Notes: generated by a model from the letters alone, not told the origin. 64,000 bases of DNA from Sporosarcina sp. (GCA_029263895.1 JARIDO010000002.1:1-64000), one strand, 5' to 3'; positions 42,409-51,741 are shown, counted from the stretch's first letter. Made by a program: numbers and translations.

Positions 42409-43188
42409 TTGTATAAAACAGTGGAACTTACGAAAGAAGGAAGGCTGGCTCGACTTACGTTGAACAGACCTGAAGCGATGAATGCAATGGACGATGTAAT
42501 GATGAAGGAACTTGCAGACGTATTCGAATCTTTAAAAGAAGATAACACTGTTCAAGTGTTAATCATTCAAGGAAGTGGTCGTGCATTTTCTGCTGGTGGC
42601 GATATTAAAAAGATGGTTGATCCTGAAAATCCTATGGATATCGGCACCGTAATGGTAGATGTATCAAGACTTGCGAAAGCATTATACACATTGCCACAAA
42701 TTACGATCGCAGCTGTACACGGTGCTGCTGCTGGACTTGGTTTTAGTGTAGTCCTTGGTTGCGATTACATAATTGCCGAAGAAAATAGTAAACTGGCGAT
42801 GAACTTTATAGGCATTGGCTTAGTACCTGATGGGGCTGGTCACTTCTTCTTAAAAGAGCGTGTGGGTGTTCCACAGGCGAAACAACTCATTTGGTCGGGT
42901 AAAGTAATGGCCAGTTCTGAAGCGTTGGAAAAAGGGTTGATAGATGAGCTTGTAGGTGATGGAATTGCTACCAAATATGCGGACGGTTACGCACAAAAAT
43001 TATTGGCATCTCCCATTGCATCCATGATGGCTACGAAGAAAATTTTGCATGCGCAACAAATAGACGAACTTGAAAATGTGTTGAAAATGGAAAGTGAAGC
43101 GCAAGTTTCAATGCGGCAAACGGCAGATCATAAAGAAGGAATCATGGCTTTTGTACAAAAACGCCAACCGGTTTTCAAAGGGAACTGA
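42409..43188 (+). CDS. yhaR: Enoyl-CoA hydratase/isomerase family protein YhaR
   Basis: A 259-residue crotonase-fold enzyme. The oxyanion-hole segments are RAFSAGGDIKKM (about 57-68) and AAVHGAAAGLGFSVVLGCDYI (about 99-119), and the acidic catalytic region is in GIGLVPDGAGHFFL. The start is TTG at 42409 with AAAAGGGG 8 bp upstream; the longer frame to 42373 lacks a site. The C-terminal residues (QTADHKEGIMAFVQKRQPVF) are encoded by bases that recur, decayed, at 47641-47746. The copy here is intact. Confidence 0.93.
   Translation: MYKTVELTKEGRLARLTLNRPEAMNAMDDVMMKELADVFESLKEDNTVQVLIIQGSGRAFSAGGDIKKMVDPENPMDIGTVMVDVSRLAKALYTLPQITIAAVHGAAAGLGFSVVLGCDYIIAEENSKLAMNFIGIGLVPDGAGHFFLKERVGVPQAKQLIWSGKVMASSEALEKGLIDELVGDGIATKYADGYAQKLLASPIASMMATKKILHAQQIDELENVLKMESEAQVSMRQTADHKEGIMAFVQKRQPVFKGN
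43084..43188 (+). repeat. Direct repeat flanking the second bacteriocin island, left copy (yhaR 3' end)
   Basis: The last roughly 105 bp of yhaR, starting AAAATGGAAAGTGAAGC and including AAAGAAGGAATCATGGCTTT. It recurs with roughly 85-90% identity at 47642-47746 on the same strand. Confidence 0.9.
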
Positions 43189-43270
43189 CGTAGAATAATG
43201 AGACAAATAAACACCTTACGTTGAATAAGGGTATTGAACCTTATTCCATCAACGTGGAGGTGTTTTTTCT

Positions 43271-43530
43271 ATGAGAACGAGAGTTAGTTATCTAGAGGAA
43301 GTGAAATTAAAGGCGATTGAAAAGTGGTTAGCGAGTTTTCCGGTTAAGAAAGTGATGGAGGAACTGAATACCCGAAACTAAACGCAGCTGAAAACGTGGA
43401 TACGATAGTTTCTGAATAGTGAATTGCACCGTCTTTCACAACCTTTAACAAGTTTTTTGGATAGAACCTTTATTGTATACAAAAGAGCCCAGCTGTACAC
43501 AAGTCAGCTGAGTAAAAAAATGGGATATGT
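43271..43530 (+). pseudogene. IS3-family OrfA transposase remnant
   Basis: MRTRVSYLEEVKLKAIEKWL and PVKKVMEELNTRN are followed by a stop, then TQLKTWIR, another stop and 'ELHRLSQPLTS'. This is the typical OrfA helix-turn-helix with two nonsense codons and a frameshift. No inverted repeats or OrfB remain, so it is a relic at the edge of the island. Confidence 0.75.
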
Positions 43531-43884
43531 TTGGCTAGGGTCACTTGTAACATTATTAAACGATCTTTTTACTATATGTTATTACTGCAGTAGTGTTAGT
43601 AGATGCCAAAGTTGAAAACTGATATGAGAAGCAAAGGTTTACATTAACTTTACAGATTTTAAAGCGACTTATAGCATGATAGGATTGTTATGGATATATC
43701 TAAAGCTACAGTTACAGCTAGAAATGATAAGTTTGGATAAGACGAATTACTTTGAAAGGTATACAAACTTATTGCCAAAATTCTTTATCACGATAGTAGT
43801 AATGAGTCTTCAACTCTAGTGACTTTATGGAATTCATTTATGTGCTTTGTTAGTAGTACTCCCAATTGAAATTTTATTTTGATT
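43531..43884. other. Gene-free AT-rich stretch
   Basis: Only short open frames with no ribosome-binding site. Scattered hydrophobic codons suggest decayed membrane-protein sequence, but nothing is identifiable. Confidence 0.4.
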
Positions 43885-46158
43885 TTAGACTTCTCCCTTA
43901 ATAACTCCAATTTTATTGCGACGCTCAATAATTATTAAAGCGATTACCGTGGATAAAATCTCAATACAAAGTAGACTAACGGTGATAACTATAAAATGAG
44001 GATCCATTATCCCGCTAATTAATGGCTTTTCCAGAGGATGATTCTGAGTTTGATTCATATAAAAGCTGATAAAAAAGTATACACCGAAAGTAGCAATCAA
44101 CCAAACGAGAATTAATTGATAAGTTTTAGTAAAACCGATTCCAAACAACCTCTTTATCACAAATATTTTTTGGTGTTTATGGAATGTAATCAACAAGTTT
44201 TGGACAATCAAAAAAATAAAAACACTAATGATTCCAAGGATAGAGAAAAAAGAGTTCTTAATCTCTTGATACAAGTCGTCAAGTTCCTCAGACACATGCT
44301 GTTGAAAAGATACAATTGTGATTATATTATCCATTTTTTGCTTTACAATCATTGGTCTTATTTCTTCATAAGTGAGCATTGGATCTTGTTCGATTAGTCT
44401 AATTTTTAATGGATCATTAAATCCAGCCCCTTTTATCCCGCTTCTGTATGTGAATAAATTGTTATGCTCTGTTTTAACGTGAATGATAGGTTCAAGAATA
44501 CTGTTTCGTTCTTTTGGGTAAACATCTGGATTTAAGCTAAATATATACTGATGGGATTGTAACCAGATAATTTTCATTTTTTGCCCTTCATCTTTTACAA
44601 GGTAAAAATTCCTCATTTCTTCATCTTCATCAAAGTATTGACGAATTTCTTTTTCACGTTCCCTATATTGCTCGGGTACGAGAAGAATCCAATCAGTCGT
44701 TTCCTCCGATATTTGAACAGGATTTCCATTAGAGTCATATATTGGATGTGTCTTTAAGTAATTTGGATTCACAGTAATGGATAAAATTCCACTGAAACCT
44801 TGATTGAGTAATAGAGATGATTGTTCATAATCTTTTGCATCAATATATAAAGCTCCCGCAGTATTGAAAATTGAATATATTTTATAAAGTTTTTGATCTA
44901 ATCTGTGCATATCTGCTTCAAATTCTTGATGAGTATAGGCAGTGGTATGACCTGCATAGGCTTTTACGATTCCGTAATTTTTCATACCCTCCCAATTAGT
45001 AACTTGCCCCTCTTGGGTACTAGTTCTATCCAGTTTCTCATGCAATTCAACATACGATGTGTATGTATGTAAAAAAAGCTGAATCAAGATAATGGCACAA
45101 ATCACTTTTAGTATCATATTGAGGATGAAAATGGCTTGTGTGTCTTTTCTATTTTTAACAGTTTGATTTACTTTAATAGTCGATATATATACATAACAAA
45201 TTAGAGACATTATAAGAAAAATAATATAAGCTTGACCGATTTGAAGGACGCTTATATAAATTAACGATAATGGCATTTGTAATCCTACAGCAAAGAGTAC
45301 AACTCCTAAGCTTGTGATTGCAACAGTAATATTAATATCTCGTCCAATAATGATCCACCAAAGGCGAAAGTTTGATATACCATGCATTTTGAGAATCCCT
45401 ATACGTCGTACTGAATTGAAAATATAATAAACTAACAAAAATAATGTGATAGATAATAAAATTGACTGTTCTAATTGTTTTTCTGAACTAGAAGTCTGTG
45501 CAAAAAATCCTTCGCTCGGTTCCATAAATGCTTCAGGAGGTTGTAAATCCTTTGTAGTGTAGGTAGTAGTGTTTTCTTCATCTTGTTCTATTAAGTAAGT
45601 ATTGATTTTTTGAACAAAAATAGTTAAAAAAAGTTGGAATTTCTCATCATCTTTAGCCTCTACAAAGTAGCGTCCATTAGTTGGAAGATAGTCATAGGAA
45701 GTATCCAGCGATTGAACAGTTATTTTCTGCTTCGGGTCGAAGTAATCGATTTCCCCGACTTGATTTTTATTATTTGTGTGAGTAGAAGAAAGAAACAACT
45801 GGCTATTATGAGTTTCTTCCTCATGTAACATTCGACCACTCTCTATTTTTAAATGGTGAGTAAAGTTTGTTTCACCAGTTAACAAAATATATTTGATTAT
45901 CTCAATTTGCTCGTTAGGCCTATAATAACGAGCCCCTCGGAAAAGATTAACATTCGCATCATTTGCTGCTTGTAACAAGTATGGATACACAGCTTTCGGA
46001 TTAGATAACGATTCATCTTCGGGAATAATAAATGGGAAAGTAAATTCATTCTCAAGAGTAGCTAGCTTTTCAATTTCCTCATTTTTCATTTGATTATAAG
46101 CGATATAAATCGAGAAGAGAAAACTAATCATCAAGGTAATAAAGACAATTTTTTTCAA
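43885..46158 (-). CDS. DUF1430-type bacteriocin-associated integral membrane protein (locus 2)
   Basis: A 757-residue protein built like the locus 1 protein: N-terminal anchor (about 5-21), outside domain to about 225, helices at about 232-250, 270-320 and 345-368, a large outside domain (about 375-630), and three C-terminal helices. It is 80 residues longer and quite divergent from the locus 1 protein, so the two loci are not a recent duplication. It follows the bacteriocin gene on the minus strand after a hairpin, and its ATP-binding partner is encoded divergently at 46828. Function as exporter or immunity complex is inferred from family context. Confidence 0.8.
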   Translation of the reverse strand: MKKIVFITLMISFLFSIYIAYNQMKNEEIEKLATLENEFTFPFIIPEDESLSNPKAVYPYLLQAANDANVNLFRGARYYRPNEQIEIIKYILLTGETNFTHHLKIESGRMLHEEETHNSQLFLSSTHTNNKNQVGEIDYFDPKQKITVQSLDTSYDYLPTNGRYFVEAKDDEKFQLFLTIFVQKINTYLIEQDEENTTTYTTKDLQPPEAFMEPSEGFFAQTSSSEKQLEQSILLSITLFLLVYYIFNSVRRIGILKMHGISNFRLWWIIIGRDINITVAITSLGVVLFAVGLQMPLSLIYISVLQIGQAYIIFLIMSLICYVYISTIKVNQTVKNRKDTQAIFILNMILKVICAIILIQLFLHTYTSYVELHEKLDRTSTQEGQVTNWEGMKNYGIVKAYAGHTTAYTHQEFEADMHRLDQKLYKIYSIFNTAGALYIDAKDYEQSSLLLNQGFSGILSITVNPNYLKTHPIYDSNGNPVQISEETTDWILLVPEQYREREKEIRQYFDEDEEMRNFYLVKDEGQKMKIIWLQSHQYIFSLNPDVYPKERNSILEPIIHVKTEHNNLFTYRSGIKGAGFNDPLKIRLIEQDPMLTYEEIRPMIVKQKMDNIITIVSFQQHVSEELDDLYQEIKNSFFSILGIISVFIFLIVQNLLITFHKHQKIFVIKRLFGIGFTKTYQLILVWLIATFGVYFFISFYMNQTQNHPLEKPLISGIMDPHFIVITVSLLCIEILSTVIALIIIERRNKIGVIKGEV

Positions 46159-46223
46159 GATAACAACCCCCTTTGAATAGAATTTTCATGAAAAATGAGA
46201 AAAAGTGTAGTGAGAAAAATGAA

Positions 46224-46253
46224 ATCATGGTGAATCGAAGAATTCACCATGAT
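46224..46253 (-). terminator. Hairpin between bacteriocin gene and DUF1430 gene (attenuator)
   Basis: ATCATGGTGAAT and ATTCACCATGAT form a perfect 12-bp stem with a 6-base loop. On the minus strand it is followed by TTCATTTTT. It lies in the 113-bp gap of the operon and would reduce expression of the transporter relative to the peptide. Confidence 0.75.
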
Positions 46254-46271
46254 CTAAAAATAATTTATTTC

Positions 46272-46640
46272 CTACCTCGTACAATTTTTATTCCAATAAA
46301 CGTATGATGTCGCACTAGTTTTCTTTGTCATTTGTGCATGAGATTTTTTATCTTTTGCAACACAATCTCGAACAGGTGTATTTGCACCTAAAGTGGCAGA
46401 AGAACCATGAGTTTTGGTAGGGTGCCAGTAATCGGAATATACAGTTTTGTTCTTGTTCAACCATCCATGTTTCCAATGATCATATTCCCAGTTCCCACCG
46501 CCTACCTGAGCACCGCCAAATGGAGTTATTTCACTGTTAGTCAGTTCTTTCCCACCACTCGTTATTTCTTGTGCTGATGAAAACGTAGCAAATGATATTA
46601 CTATGACAACACTTAAGACAACAGAAGAAAGTGCTTTCAA
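46272..46640 (-). CDS. Lactococcin 972-family bacteriocin precursor (locus 2)
   Basis: 122 residues from the TTG at 46640, chosen because GAGGG lies 8 bp upstream and a signal peptide then starts at once (KALSSVVLSVVIVISF, cleavage after FSSAQ). The mature part contains GGGNWEYDHW, then TVYSDYWHPTKTHGSSATLG, closely following lactococcin 972 (AYSNYHHGSKTHSATV), and ends in SYVYWNKNC. This is the clearest bacteriocin match in the window. It has two cysteines (RDCVA and KNCTR). By analogy it would target cell-wall synthesis at lipid II; that is family knowledge, not shown here. Confidence 0.88.
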   Translation of the reverse strand: MKALSSVVLSVVIVISFATFSSAQEITSGGKELTNSEITPFGGAQVGGGNWEYDHWKHGWLNKNKTVYSDYWHPTKTHGSSATLGANTPVRDCVAKDKKSHAQMTKKTSATSYVYWNKNCTR

Positions 46641-46827
46641 TACTCTTTCCCTCAAGAAAATTACTCCCAATCTTTATATTTTCTTACACTTATCAATTTA
46701 CCATATATCTCCATTATTTGGTAGACTATTAGACAAGGATTCTATAAAATAAATATTAGAGTCATAAACTGATTGAGAGTGTTCCTTTTAGCGAATCATG
46801 GAATGTTTGGAATGGAGGGAAATACGA

Positions 46828-47469
46828 TTGGGAAATGTTTGTGAATTAGTGAAGGTCAATAAAAGCTATGCTGGAAAAAAAGTTTTAGACAGTATAAACT
46901 TAACAATAAGTAAAAATGAAATGGTAGCAATCACTGGGAAAAGTGGTTCCGGTAAAACAACAATATTGAACATTATTGGCATACTTGAAAAACCGGATTC
47001 TGGTGTAATCCGAATATTTGGAAGTGAAAATCCAAGGCTTAACTCTTCGCAGGCTAATAGACTTCTAAGGACTAAGATTGGGTATTTATTTCAAAATTTC
47101 GCTTTAATTGACAACTTAACAATTGACGATAATTTGGAAATACCTTTAATTTATTCAAAGAGTTCGAAAGCAGAAAAGCAGAGAAGTAAAAAGCAGGTAT
47201 TAGAAAAAGTGGGTTTACAAGTAGCATTAAATCAAAAAATCCATGAATTATCTGGGGGGGAGCAGCAACGAGTGGCCATCGCCAGAATTTTATTAAAGCC
47301 ATGCGACTTAATATTAGCGGATGAACCAACAGGGTCACTAGATCATGCTAATCGTAATGGAATTATACAAATTTTAAAGCAATTAAACCAAGATGGGAAG
47401 ACAGTTGTTATAGTAACCCATGATCCTTATGTAGCCGATATATGCGATAGAGTTATATCACTAGACTAA
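46828..47469 (+). CDS. ABC transporter ATP-binding protein, bacteriocin (lactococcin 972) group, locus 2
   Basis: 213 residues from the TTG at 46828, which follows GGAGGG by 8 bp; the longer frame to 46798 lacks a site. Walker A is GKSGSGKTT, the Q-loop is in YLFQNFA, the signature is LSGGEQQR, Walker B is LILADEPTGSLD, and the switch His is in VIVTHD. It is the partner ATPase of the DUF1430 protein at 43885. Unusually, it is transcribed divergently from the bacteriocin and membrane genes instead of following them. Confidence 0.88.
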   Translation: MGNVCELVKVNKSYAGKKVLDSINLTISKNEMVAITGKSGSGKTTILNIIGILEKPDSGVIRIFGSENPRLNSSQANRLLRTKIGYLFQNFALIDNLTIDDNLEIPLIYSKSSKAEKQRSKKQVLEKVGLQVALNQKIHELSGGEQQRVAIARILLKPCDLILADEPTGSLDHANRNGIIQILKQLNQDGKTVVIVTHDPYVADICDRVISLD

Positions 47470-47641
47470 ATCATTTATAATAAGGCTAAATTTGAGTAAA
47501 CAAGTGACAAAAGATTCCTCTACTCCAACATATATTTAATAACTGAGTTCTCCAATCCGCTAATGAAGAACAAATATGTAGAGGGAATACGAAGAAAGAG
47601 CACAGAGTCATACAAAATTGTTCAATACTTTTCAGGAAATT

Positions 47642-47746
47642 AAAATGGAAAGTGAAGCATAAATTGCAATGCTCCAAACGGCAGACCATAAAGAAGGAAT
47701 CATGGCTTTTGTACAAAAACGCCAACCGGTTTTTAACGGACAGTAA
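47642..47746 (+). repeat. Direct repeat flanking the second bacteriocin island, right copy (decayed yhaR 3' end)
   Basis: AAAATGGAAAGTGAAGC is followed by a stop in the yhaR frame, then AAAGAAGGAATCATGGCTTT and GTACAAAAACGCCAACCGGT. It is the last roughly 35 codons of yhaR without the rest of the gene. The remainder of 47470-47883 contains nothing else recognisable. Confidence 0.9.
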
Positions 47747-47883
47747 GCCGAAGTCTATATTCAAAAATATCGTTTTAACAACTATTTTTTGACGGGTGTG
47801 AATGTCTATATAGGTTTCATTTATTTGAAAGACGGGTATATGAAACTAGTTAATTGATAGAGATATTAAAGGAGGAGGAACTG

Positions 47884-48702
47884 TTGGATTCATTATTCCT
47901 AGATTCCAATTTTGCAAACTATCTAAGTGGAAATAAGAAGAATTTTGAAGATAACTTATTGCGAGAGGCAGACACTGTCAAAGACAAGATTAGTGATATT
48001 TTAAAAATCGGAAATATTGATTTGATAAACAATGCCAATAAAGTAGTGGGGTTTATTATTGAAGATAAAGAAGACGAACTTCAACAGTTTGCTTTGCAAG
48101 AAGGTATTGCTTGGGCGACGCATTCGATTCCGCTCACGTTTAAATTAGAATGGGTGCAAGCGATTAGACGAACTTTGTGGACGTATATTCAGAAGTATAA
48201 TCATTTAAAAAACATCGATGTAGATGCATTATTTGTGTTAGAAAAACAAATCAATAATAGAGTCGATAAGTTTTTGAATACATTTTTCCTAAAATACTCT
48301 TCTTACAAAGACCAACTCCTTGCTGCGCAGAAAGAATTGGTTGAAGACTTATCTGTACCGATTATTCCTATAAGCCCAACGATTTGTATTTTGCCATTAA
48401 TCGGTTCGATTGATTTTTATCGTTCGCAAATAATCGAAGGCAAGGTATTGGAAGAAGTAGGTAGGCTTCATCTGCAAACGCTGATTATTGATCTTTCAGG
48501 TGTAGCAGATATGGAAACAGACGTTATTGAAAATGTTTTGAAAATCATTAAAGGAACTTCGATGATGGGTTGCCAAACGGTAATCACTGGATTACGTGCA
48601 GATGTAGTTCGAAAGATAATAAATCTTGGAATTTCGTTCGGACAAAACACACAAACTTTTGGGACACTACAACAAGCGCTTAGCAAATATATGATCAGTT
48701 AA
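47884..48702 (+). CDS. RsbR-type stressosome STAS protein
   Basis: 272 residues from the TTG at 47884, which sits after AAAGGAGGAGG. The non-heme globin-like N-terminal domain (about 1-150) is followed by a STAS domain (about 160-272). This includes IPISPTICILPLIGSIDFYR, the typical RsbR segment, and TLIIDLSGVADMETDVIENV, where RsbR proteins carry a phosphorylatable Thr. Such proteins form stressosomes with RsbS/RsbT and feed the SigB general stress pathway. No rsbS or rsbT lies nearby. The longer frame to 47854 is rejected. Confidence 0.88.
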   Translation: MDSLFLDSNFANYLSGNKKNFEDNLLREADTVKDKISDILKIGNIDLINNANKVVGFIIEDKEDELQQFALQEGIAWATHSIPLTFKLEWVQAIRRTLWTYIQKYNHLKNIDVDALFVLEKQINNRVDKFLNTFFLKYSSYKDQLLAAQKELVEDLSVPIIPISPTICILPLIGSIDFYRSQIIEGKVLEEVGRLHLQTLIIDLSGVADMETDVIENVLKIIKGTSMMGCQTVITGLRADVVRKIINLGISFGQNTQTFGTLQQALSKYMIS

Positions 48703-48703
48703 A

Positions 48704-48742
48704 AAAACAATCACTCAGCTGAGAACTGGGTGATTGCTTTTG
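48704..48742. terminator. Bidirectional terminator, RsbR-like gene / mgsA
   Basis: AAACAATCACTCAG pairs with CTGGGTGATTGCTTT around a 7-base loop, with A and T tails on each side. Confidence 0.85.
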
Positions 48743-49145
48743 ATTTGTACTTATCTGCTGTTTCACGCCATTCAAAATACCCTTTTTCAATGGAGCGAAC
48801 GAGAAGTTCTGCTGTTGCGATGTTCGTTGCTAACGGAATACCATAGACATCGCAAAGGCGTAATAATGCACTGACATCTGGTTCGTGAGGTTGTGCTGTC
48901 AAAGGGTCTCTAAAAAATAAAATTAAATCCAAAACACCAGTTGCAATCAAAGAACCAATTTGTTGATCGCCACCGAGGGGACCCGACATCAATCGATGAA
49001 TGGAAAGGTCTGTTTCTTCCATGATTCGTTTTCCAGTCGTTCCAGTCGCGTATAAATTATGTTTCGAAAATATATGTTCATAAGCAATCGTAAAATTAAC
49101 GAGTTCATTCTTTTTTTCATCATGTGCAATTAATGCAATATCCAT
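48711..49145 (-). CDS. mgsA: Methylglyoxal synthase
   Basis: A 144-residue enzyme converting dihydroxyacetone phosphate into methylglyoxal and phosphate, a bypass of lower glycolysis. Family landmarks are [16 protein letters not shown] (1-18), the phosphate-binding ATGTTGKRI (about 33-41), [17 protein letters not shown] with the catalytic Asp (about 54-70), and [20 protein letters not shown]. Length is standard. GGAGGTG precedes the ATG. The last codons lie in the shared terminator. Confidence 0.96.
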   Translation of the reverse strand: MDIALIAHDEKKNELVNFTIAYEHIFSKHNLYATGTTGKRIMEETDLSIHRLMSGPLGGDQQIGSLIATGVLDLILFFRDPLTAQPHEPDVSALLRLCDVYGIPLATNIATAELLVRSIEKGYFEWRETADKYKSKAITQFSAE

Positions 49146-49245
49146 TGATGAGCACCTCCATAGTATGTAAATGAATTGTTACTTATAAGGTATCACAAAG
49201 ATTGGTTATAAAGTACTTAAATTATATATCGTCTTCAAGGAAAAA

Positions 49246-49278
49246 AAGAGCAAAAGCGAAAAGTCGCTTTTGCTCTTT
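49246..49278. terminator. Terminator downstream of yhzD
   Basis: AAAGAGCAAAAGCGA is mirrored by TCGCTTTTGCTCTTT around AAAG, giving a 15-bp stem flanked by A and T runs. Confidence 0.88.
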
Positions 49279-49283
49279 ACCAA

Positions 49284-49469
49284 TTATACGTGGAATAAAA
49301 GTAATTTTCCTGCTGGTGATACTACGCGATGTGTGATTTCAACAAGGCTTTTTTCGTCAATTAGTGCTGAACCTTTAACTTTTGCTTCTTCATCGGTTTC
49401 AGCAGTGAATGATTCATCTGTAATACACTTACCGTTTTTTTCGTATGCAGTTAATTTATATGTTCTCAC
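49284..49469 (-). CDS. yhzD: YhzD-like protein
   Basis: 61 residues from the GTG at 49469, which sits 8 bp after AGGAAGGG; the longer frame is dropped. It begins RTYKLTAYEKNGKCITDESF and has AETDEEAKVKGSALIDEKSL. This size and motif fit B. subtilis YhzD. It is a small soluble protein of unknown function. Confidence 0.78.
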   Translation of the reverse strand: MRTYKLTAYEKNGKCITDESFTAETDEEAKVKGSALIDEKSLVEITHRVVSPAGKLLLFHV

Positions 49470-49589
49470 AAAAATCACCCTTCCTATACGATTTCATCTA
49501 TTATACTACTAACTTGCTGAAAATGAATAGTCATTCATATGAAAAACAAATGTAAAACTGTTAAAGTGGTGAAAGGGAGGGGTGCAAAG

Positions 49590-50489
49590 ATGGCTTTACA
49601 TATTAAAAATGTTTCAAAACGATTTGGGGATTTTAGTGCGGTAGATGACTTAACGCTGTCTGTGGAAGAAGGTACGATGTACGGTTTTCTAGGGGCGAAT
49701 GGTGCAGGTAAGACAACTACTTTCAGAATGATTCTTGGTTTATTGACTCCGAACGAAGGACAAATTACATGGAACAATAAAAAGATTAATTATAAAACAA
49801 GTCCGGAAATTGGCTACTTGCCTGAAGAACGAGGCTTGTATCCGAAAATAAAAGTAGAAGAGCAACTCATCTTTTTAGGCCAATTACGAGGGATGAACAA
49901 AAATAACGCTAAAACTGAAATGAACAAGTGGTTAGCACGTATGGACATTAGCCATTATGCCAATAAAAAAGTAGAAGAGTTATCAAAAGGGAACCAACAA
50001 AAGATACAAGTTATTGCTTCACTGCTTCATAATCCGAAACTATTAATATTAGATGAACCGTTCTCGGGACTAGACCCGGTTAATGTTGAAATGTTGAAGA
50101 ATGCCATTCTCGATTTTAGGAATGATGGTGCAACGATTTTATTCTCAAGCCATCGGATGGATCATGTAGAAGAATTATGCGAGCAGTTGAGTATTATCGA
50201 TAAAGGAAAGCAAATTGTTAGCGGTTCATTGCGGGATGTTAAGCGTTCTTTCGGCAAGCAAAATGTCCGCATTAAGTCAGATCATGATTTATCAATGTTA
50301 ACTTCTATTGACGGCGTGACCTCAGTTACGAAATCAGTGGAAGGTGCAATCTATCAGATTGACTCGGAAACAGTTGCTCAGTCACTCTTACTTGAAGCTT
50401 TAAAGGCAGGACCTATCCGACATTTCGCAATTGAGGAACCTTCTTTGCAAGACATCTTTATCGAAAAGGTGGAGAACCAACATGCGTGA
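49590..50489 (+). CDS. yhaQ: ABC transporter ATP-binding protein YhaQ (NatA-like)
   Basis: 299 residues from the ATG at 49590, which follows GGGAGGGG; the longer frame to 49539 lacks a site. Walker A is GANGAGKTT (about 35-43), the signature is LSKGNQQK, Walker B is LLILDEPFSGLDP, and the switch His is in LFSSHRM. The C-terminal extension (about 225-299) is typical of Na+/drug export ATPases. It overlaps the permease gene by 8 bp. The pair probably exports sodium or a toxic compound, as NatAB does. Confidence 0.93.
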   Translation: MALHIKNVSKRFGDFSAVDDLTLSVEEGTMYGFLGANGAGKTTTFRMILGLLTPNEGQITWNNKKINYKTSPEIGYLPEERGLYPKIKVEEQLIFLGQLRGMNKNNAKTEMNKWLARMDISHYANKKVEELSKGNQQKIQVIASLLHNPKLLILDEPFSGLDPVNVEMLKNAILDFRNDGATILFSSHRMDHVEELCEQLSIIDKGKQIVSGSLRDVKRSFGKQNVRIKSDHDLSMLTSIDGVTSVTKSVEGAIYQIDSETVAQSLLLEALKAGPIRHFAIEEPSLQDIFIEKVENQHA

Positions 50490-51741
50490 ATTTTGGATTA
50501 TTTTCAAGCAAGCATTTATAACAAAAGCTAAAACGAAATCATTCATCATCACGACAGCTATTATGATTGCAGCTATTTTTCTCTTTTCCAATATGACGAA
50601 GCTTATCGATGCAGTGCAAATTGCAACAGGCGGAGATCAAGTTGACGCATTGTTCGTCATCGATCATTCTGGCGAATTGGTTGAACGACTTAATGTGCAG
50701 TTAGAGACAAACAACACAGGGATTATCGCCATCGCTTCAGACAAAGACGAAGCTGCACTATTAAAAGATGTAAAGAAAAAAGAAATTGATGCTTACTTAA
50801 CACTTAAATTAGATGCTAAAAATACCATTGTAGCTAACTACACAACAATGGATGCCATCGATTTTAGTGCTCCGGAAGTCATTTTGAATAGTCTACAAGC
50901 AATACAAACTGAAATGAAAGCAGAAGAGCTTTCATTATCTAGCGAACAAGTACAAACGCTCTTCTCGCCAATATCATTTGAGAAAAAAAGCATCTCGCCA
51001 TCTGCAAAATCAGAAGAAGAACTTAATCAGGCGCGTATATTAGTGTACGTGTTAATGTTTGTAATCTATTTTGCAGTCATTTTATATTCCAGTATGATTG
51101 CAACTGAAGTCGCAACAGAAAAATCTTCCCGTGTCATGGAAATTCTTATTTCAAGTGTTTCACCAGTTAAGCATATGTTTGCAAAAGTGCTTGGTATCGG
51201 TTCATTAGGACTGGTGCAAATTATTACGTATGGAATTGCTGGTTTTATTGCCATGAAAACAGCTAGCGGTAATGGGCAAACCGGGTTATCGGATTTTGTC
51301 AGTTTATCAGACATTCAGACCTCAACGTTAGTATACGCAGTAATCTTTTTCTTGTTAGGTTACTTCCTTTATGCGACGTTAGCTGCTTTGCTAGGATCAT
51401 TAGTGAGTCGAACAGAAGATGTACAACAAATGATTATGCCGATGACATTGCTCATTGTTGTGGCATTTATGATTGCTGCTTCTGGGTTAGGAAATCCGGA
51501 ATTAGGTTATTTAAAAATTGCGTCGTATATCCCATTTTTTGCACCGCTCGTAATGTTTTTGCGTGTAGGAATGCTGGATCTTCCTATGTGGGAACCGTTA
51601 TTGTCCATCGCAATTATGCTTGTAACGATCATCTTGCTCGGTTGGTTTGGCGCACGGGTCTATCGTGGTGGAGTGCTGATGTATGGACCGTCAAGATCAT
51701 TAAAAGATATTAAGAGAGCGATTCAATTAGGCAAAGAATAA
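50482..51741 (+). CDS. yhaP: ABC transporter permease YhaP (NatB-like)
   Basis: 419 residues from the ATG at 50482, preceded by GGTGGAGA within the end of yhaQ. The first helix (about 20-40) is followed by a long extracytoplasmic domain (to about 175). Five to six helices follow, including the conserved EVATEKSSRVMEILISSVSP segment of NatB/YhaP proteins (about 210-230). The longer frame to 50431 is a product of the overlap. It forms the membrane channel for YhaQ. Confidence 0.92.
   Translation: MREFWIIFKQAFITKAKTKSFIITTAIMIAAIFLFSNMTKLIDAVQIATGGDQVDALFVIDHSGELVERLNVQLETNNTGIIAIASDKDEAALLKDVKKKEIDAYLTLKLDAKNTIVANYTTMDAIDFSAPEVILNSLQAIQTEMKAEELSLSSEQVQTLFSPISFEKKSISPSAKSEEELNQARILVYVLMFVIYFAVILYSSMIATEVATEKSSRVMEILISSVSPVKHMFAKVLGIGSLGLVQIITYGIAGFIAMKTASGNGQTGLSDFVSLSDIQTSTLVYAVIFFLLGYFLYATLAALLGSLVSRTEDVQQMIMPMTLLIVVAFMIAASGLGNPELGYLKIASYIPFFAPLVMFLRVGMLDLPMWEPLLSIAIMLVTIILLGWFGARVYRGGVLMYGPSRSLKDIKRAIQLGKE

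Noticed and set aside
43424-43615. Small membrane protein ORF at the island edge
   Set aside because: Its start falls inside the IS3 OrfA relic (ELHRLSQPL) and there is no ribosome-binding site, so it is decayed sequence.
47072-47338. Minus-strand ORF inside the locus 2 ATPase gene
   Set aside because: It mirrors the conserved ATPase motifs on the other strand and has no ribosome-binding site.
51066-51314. Minus-strand gene inside yhaP and similar antisense frames in bmrC, glcB, yhaN
   Set aside because: They are shadows of clearly coding + strand genes and lack start signals and recognisable domains.
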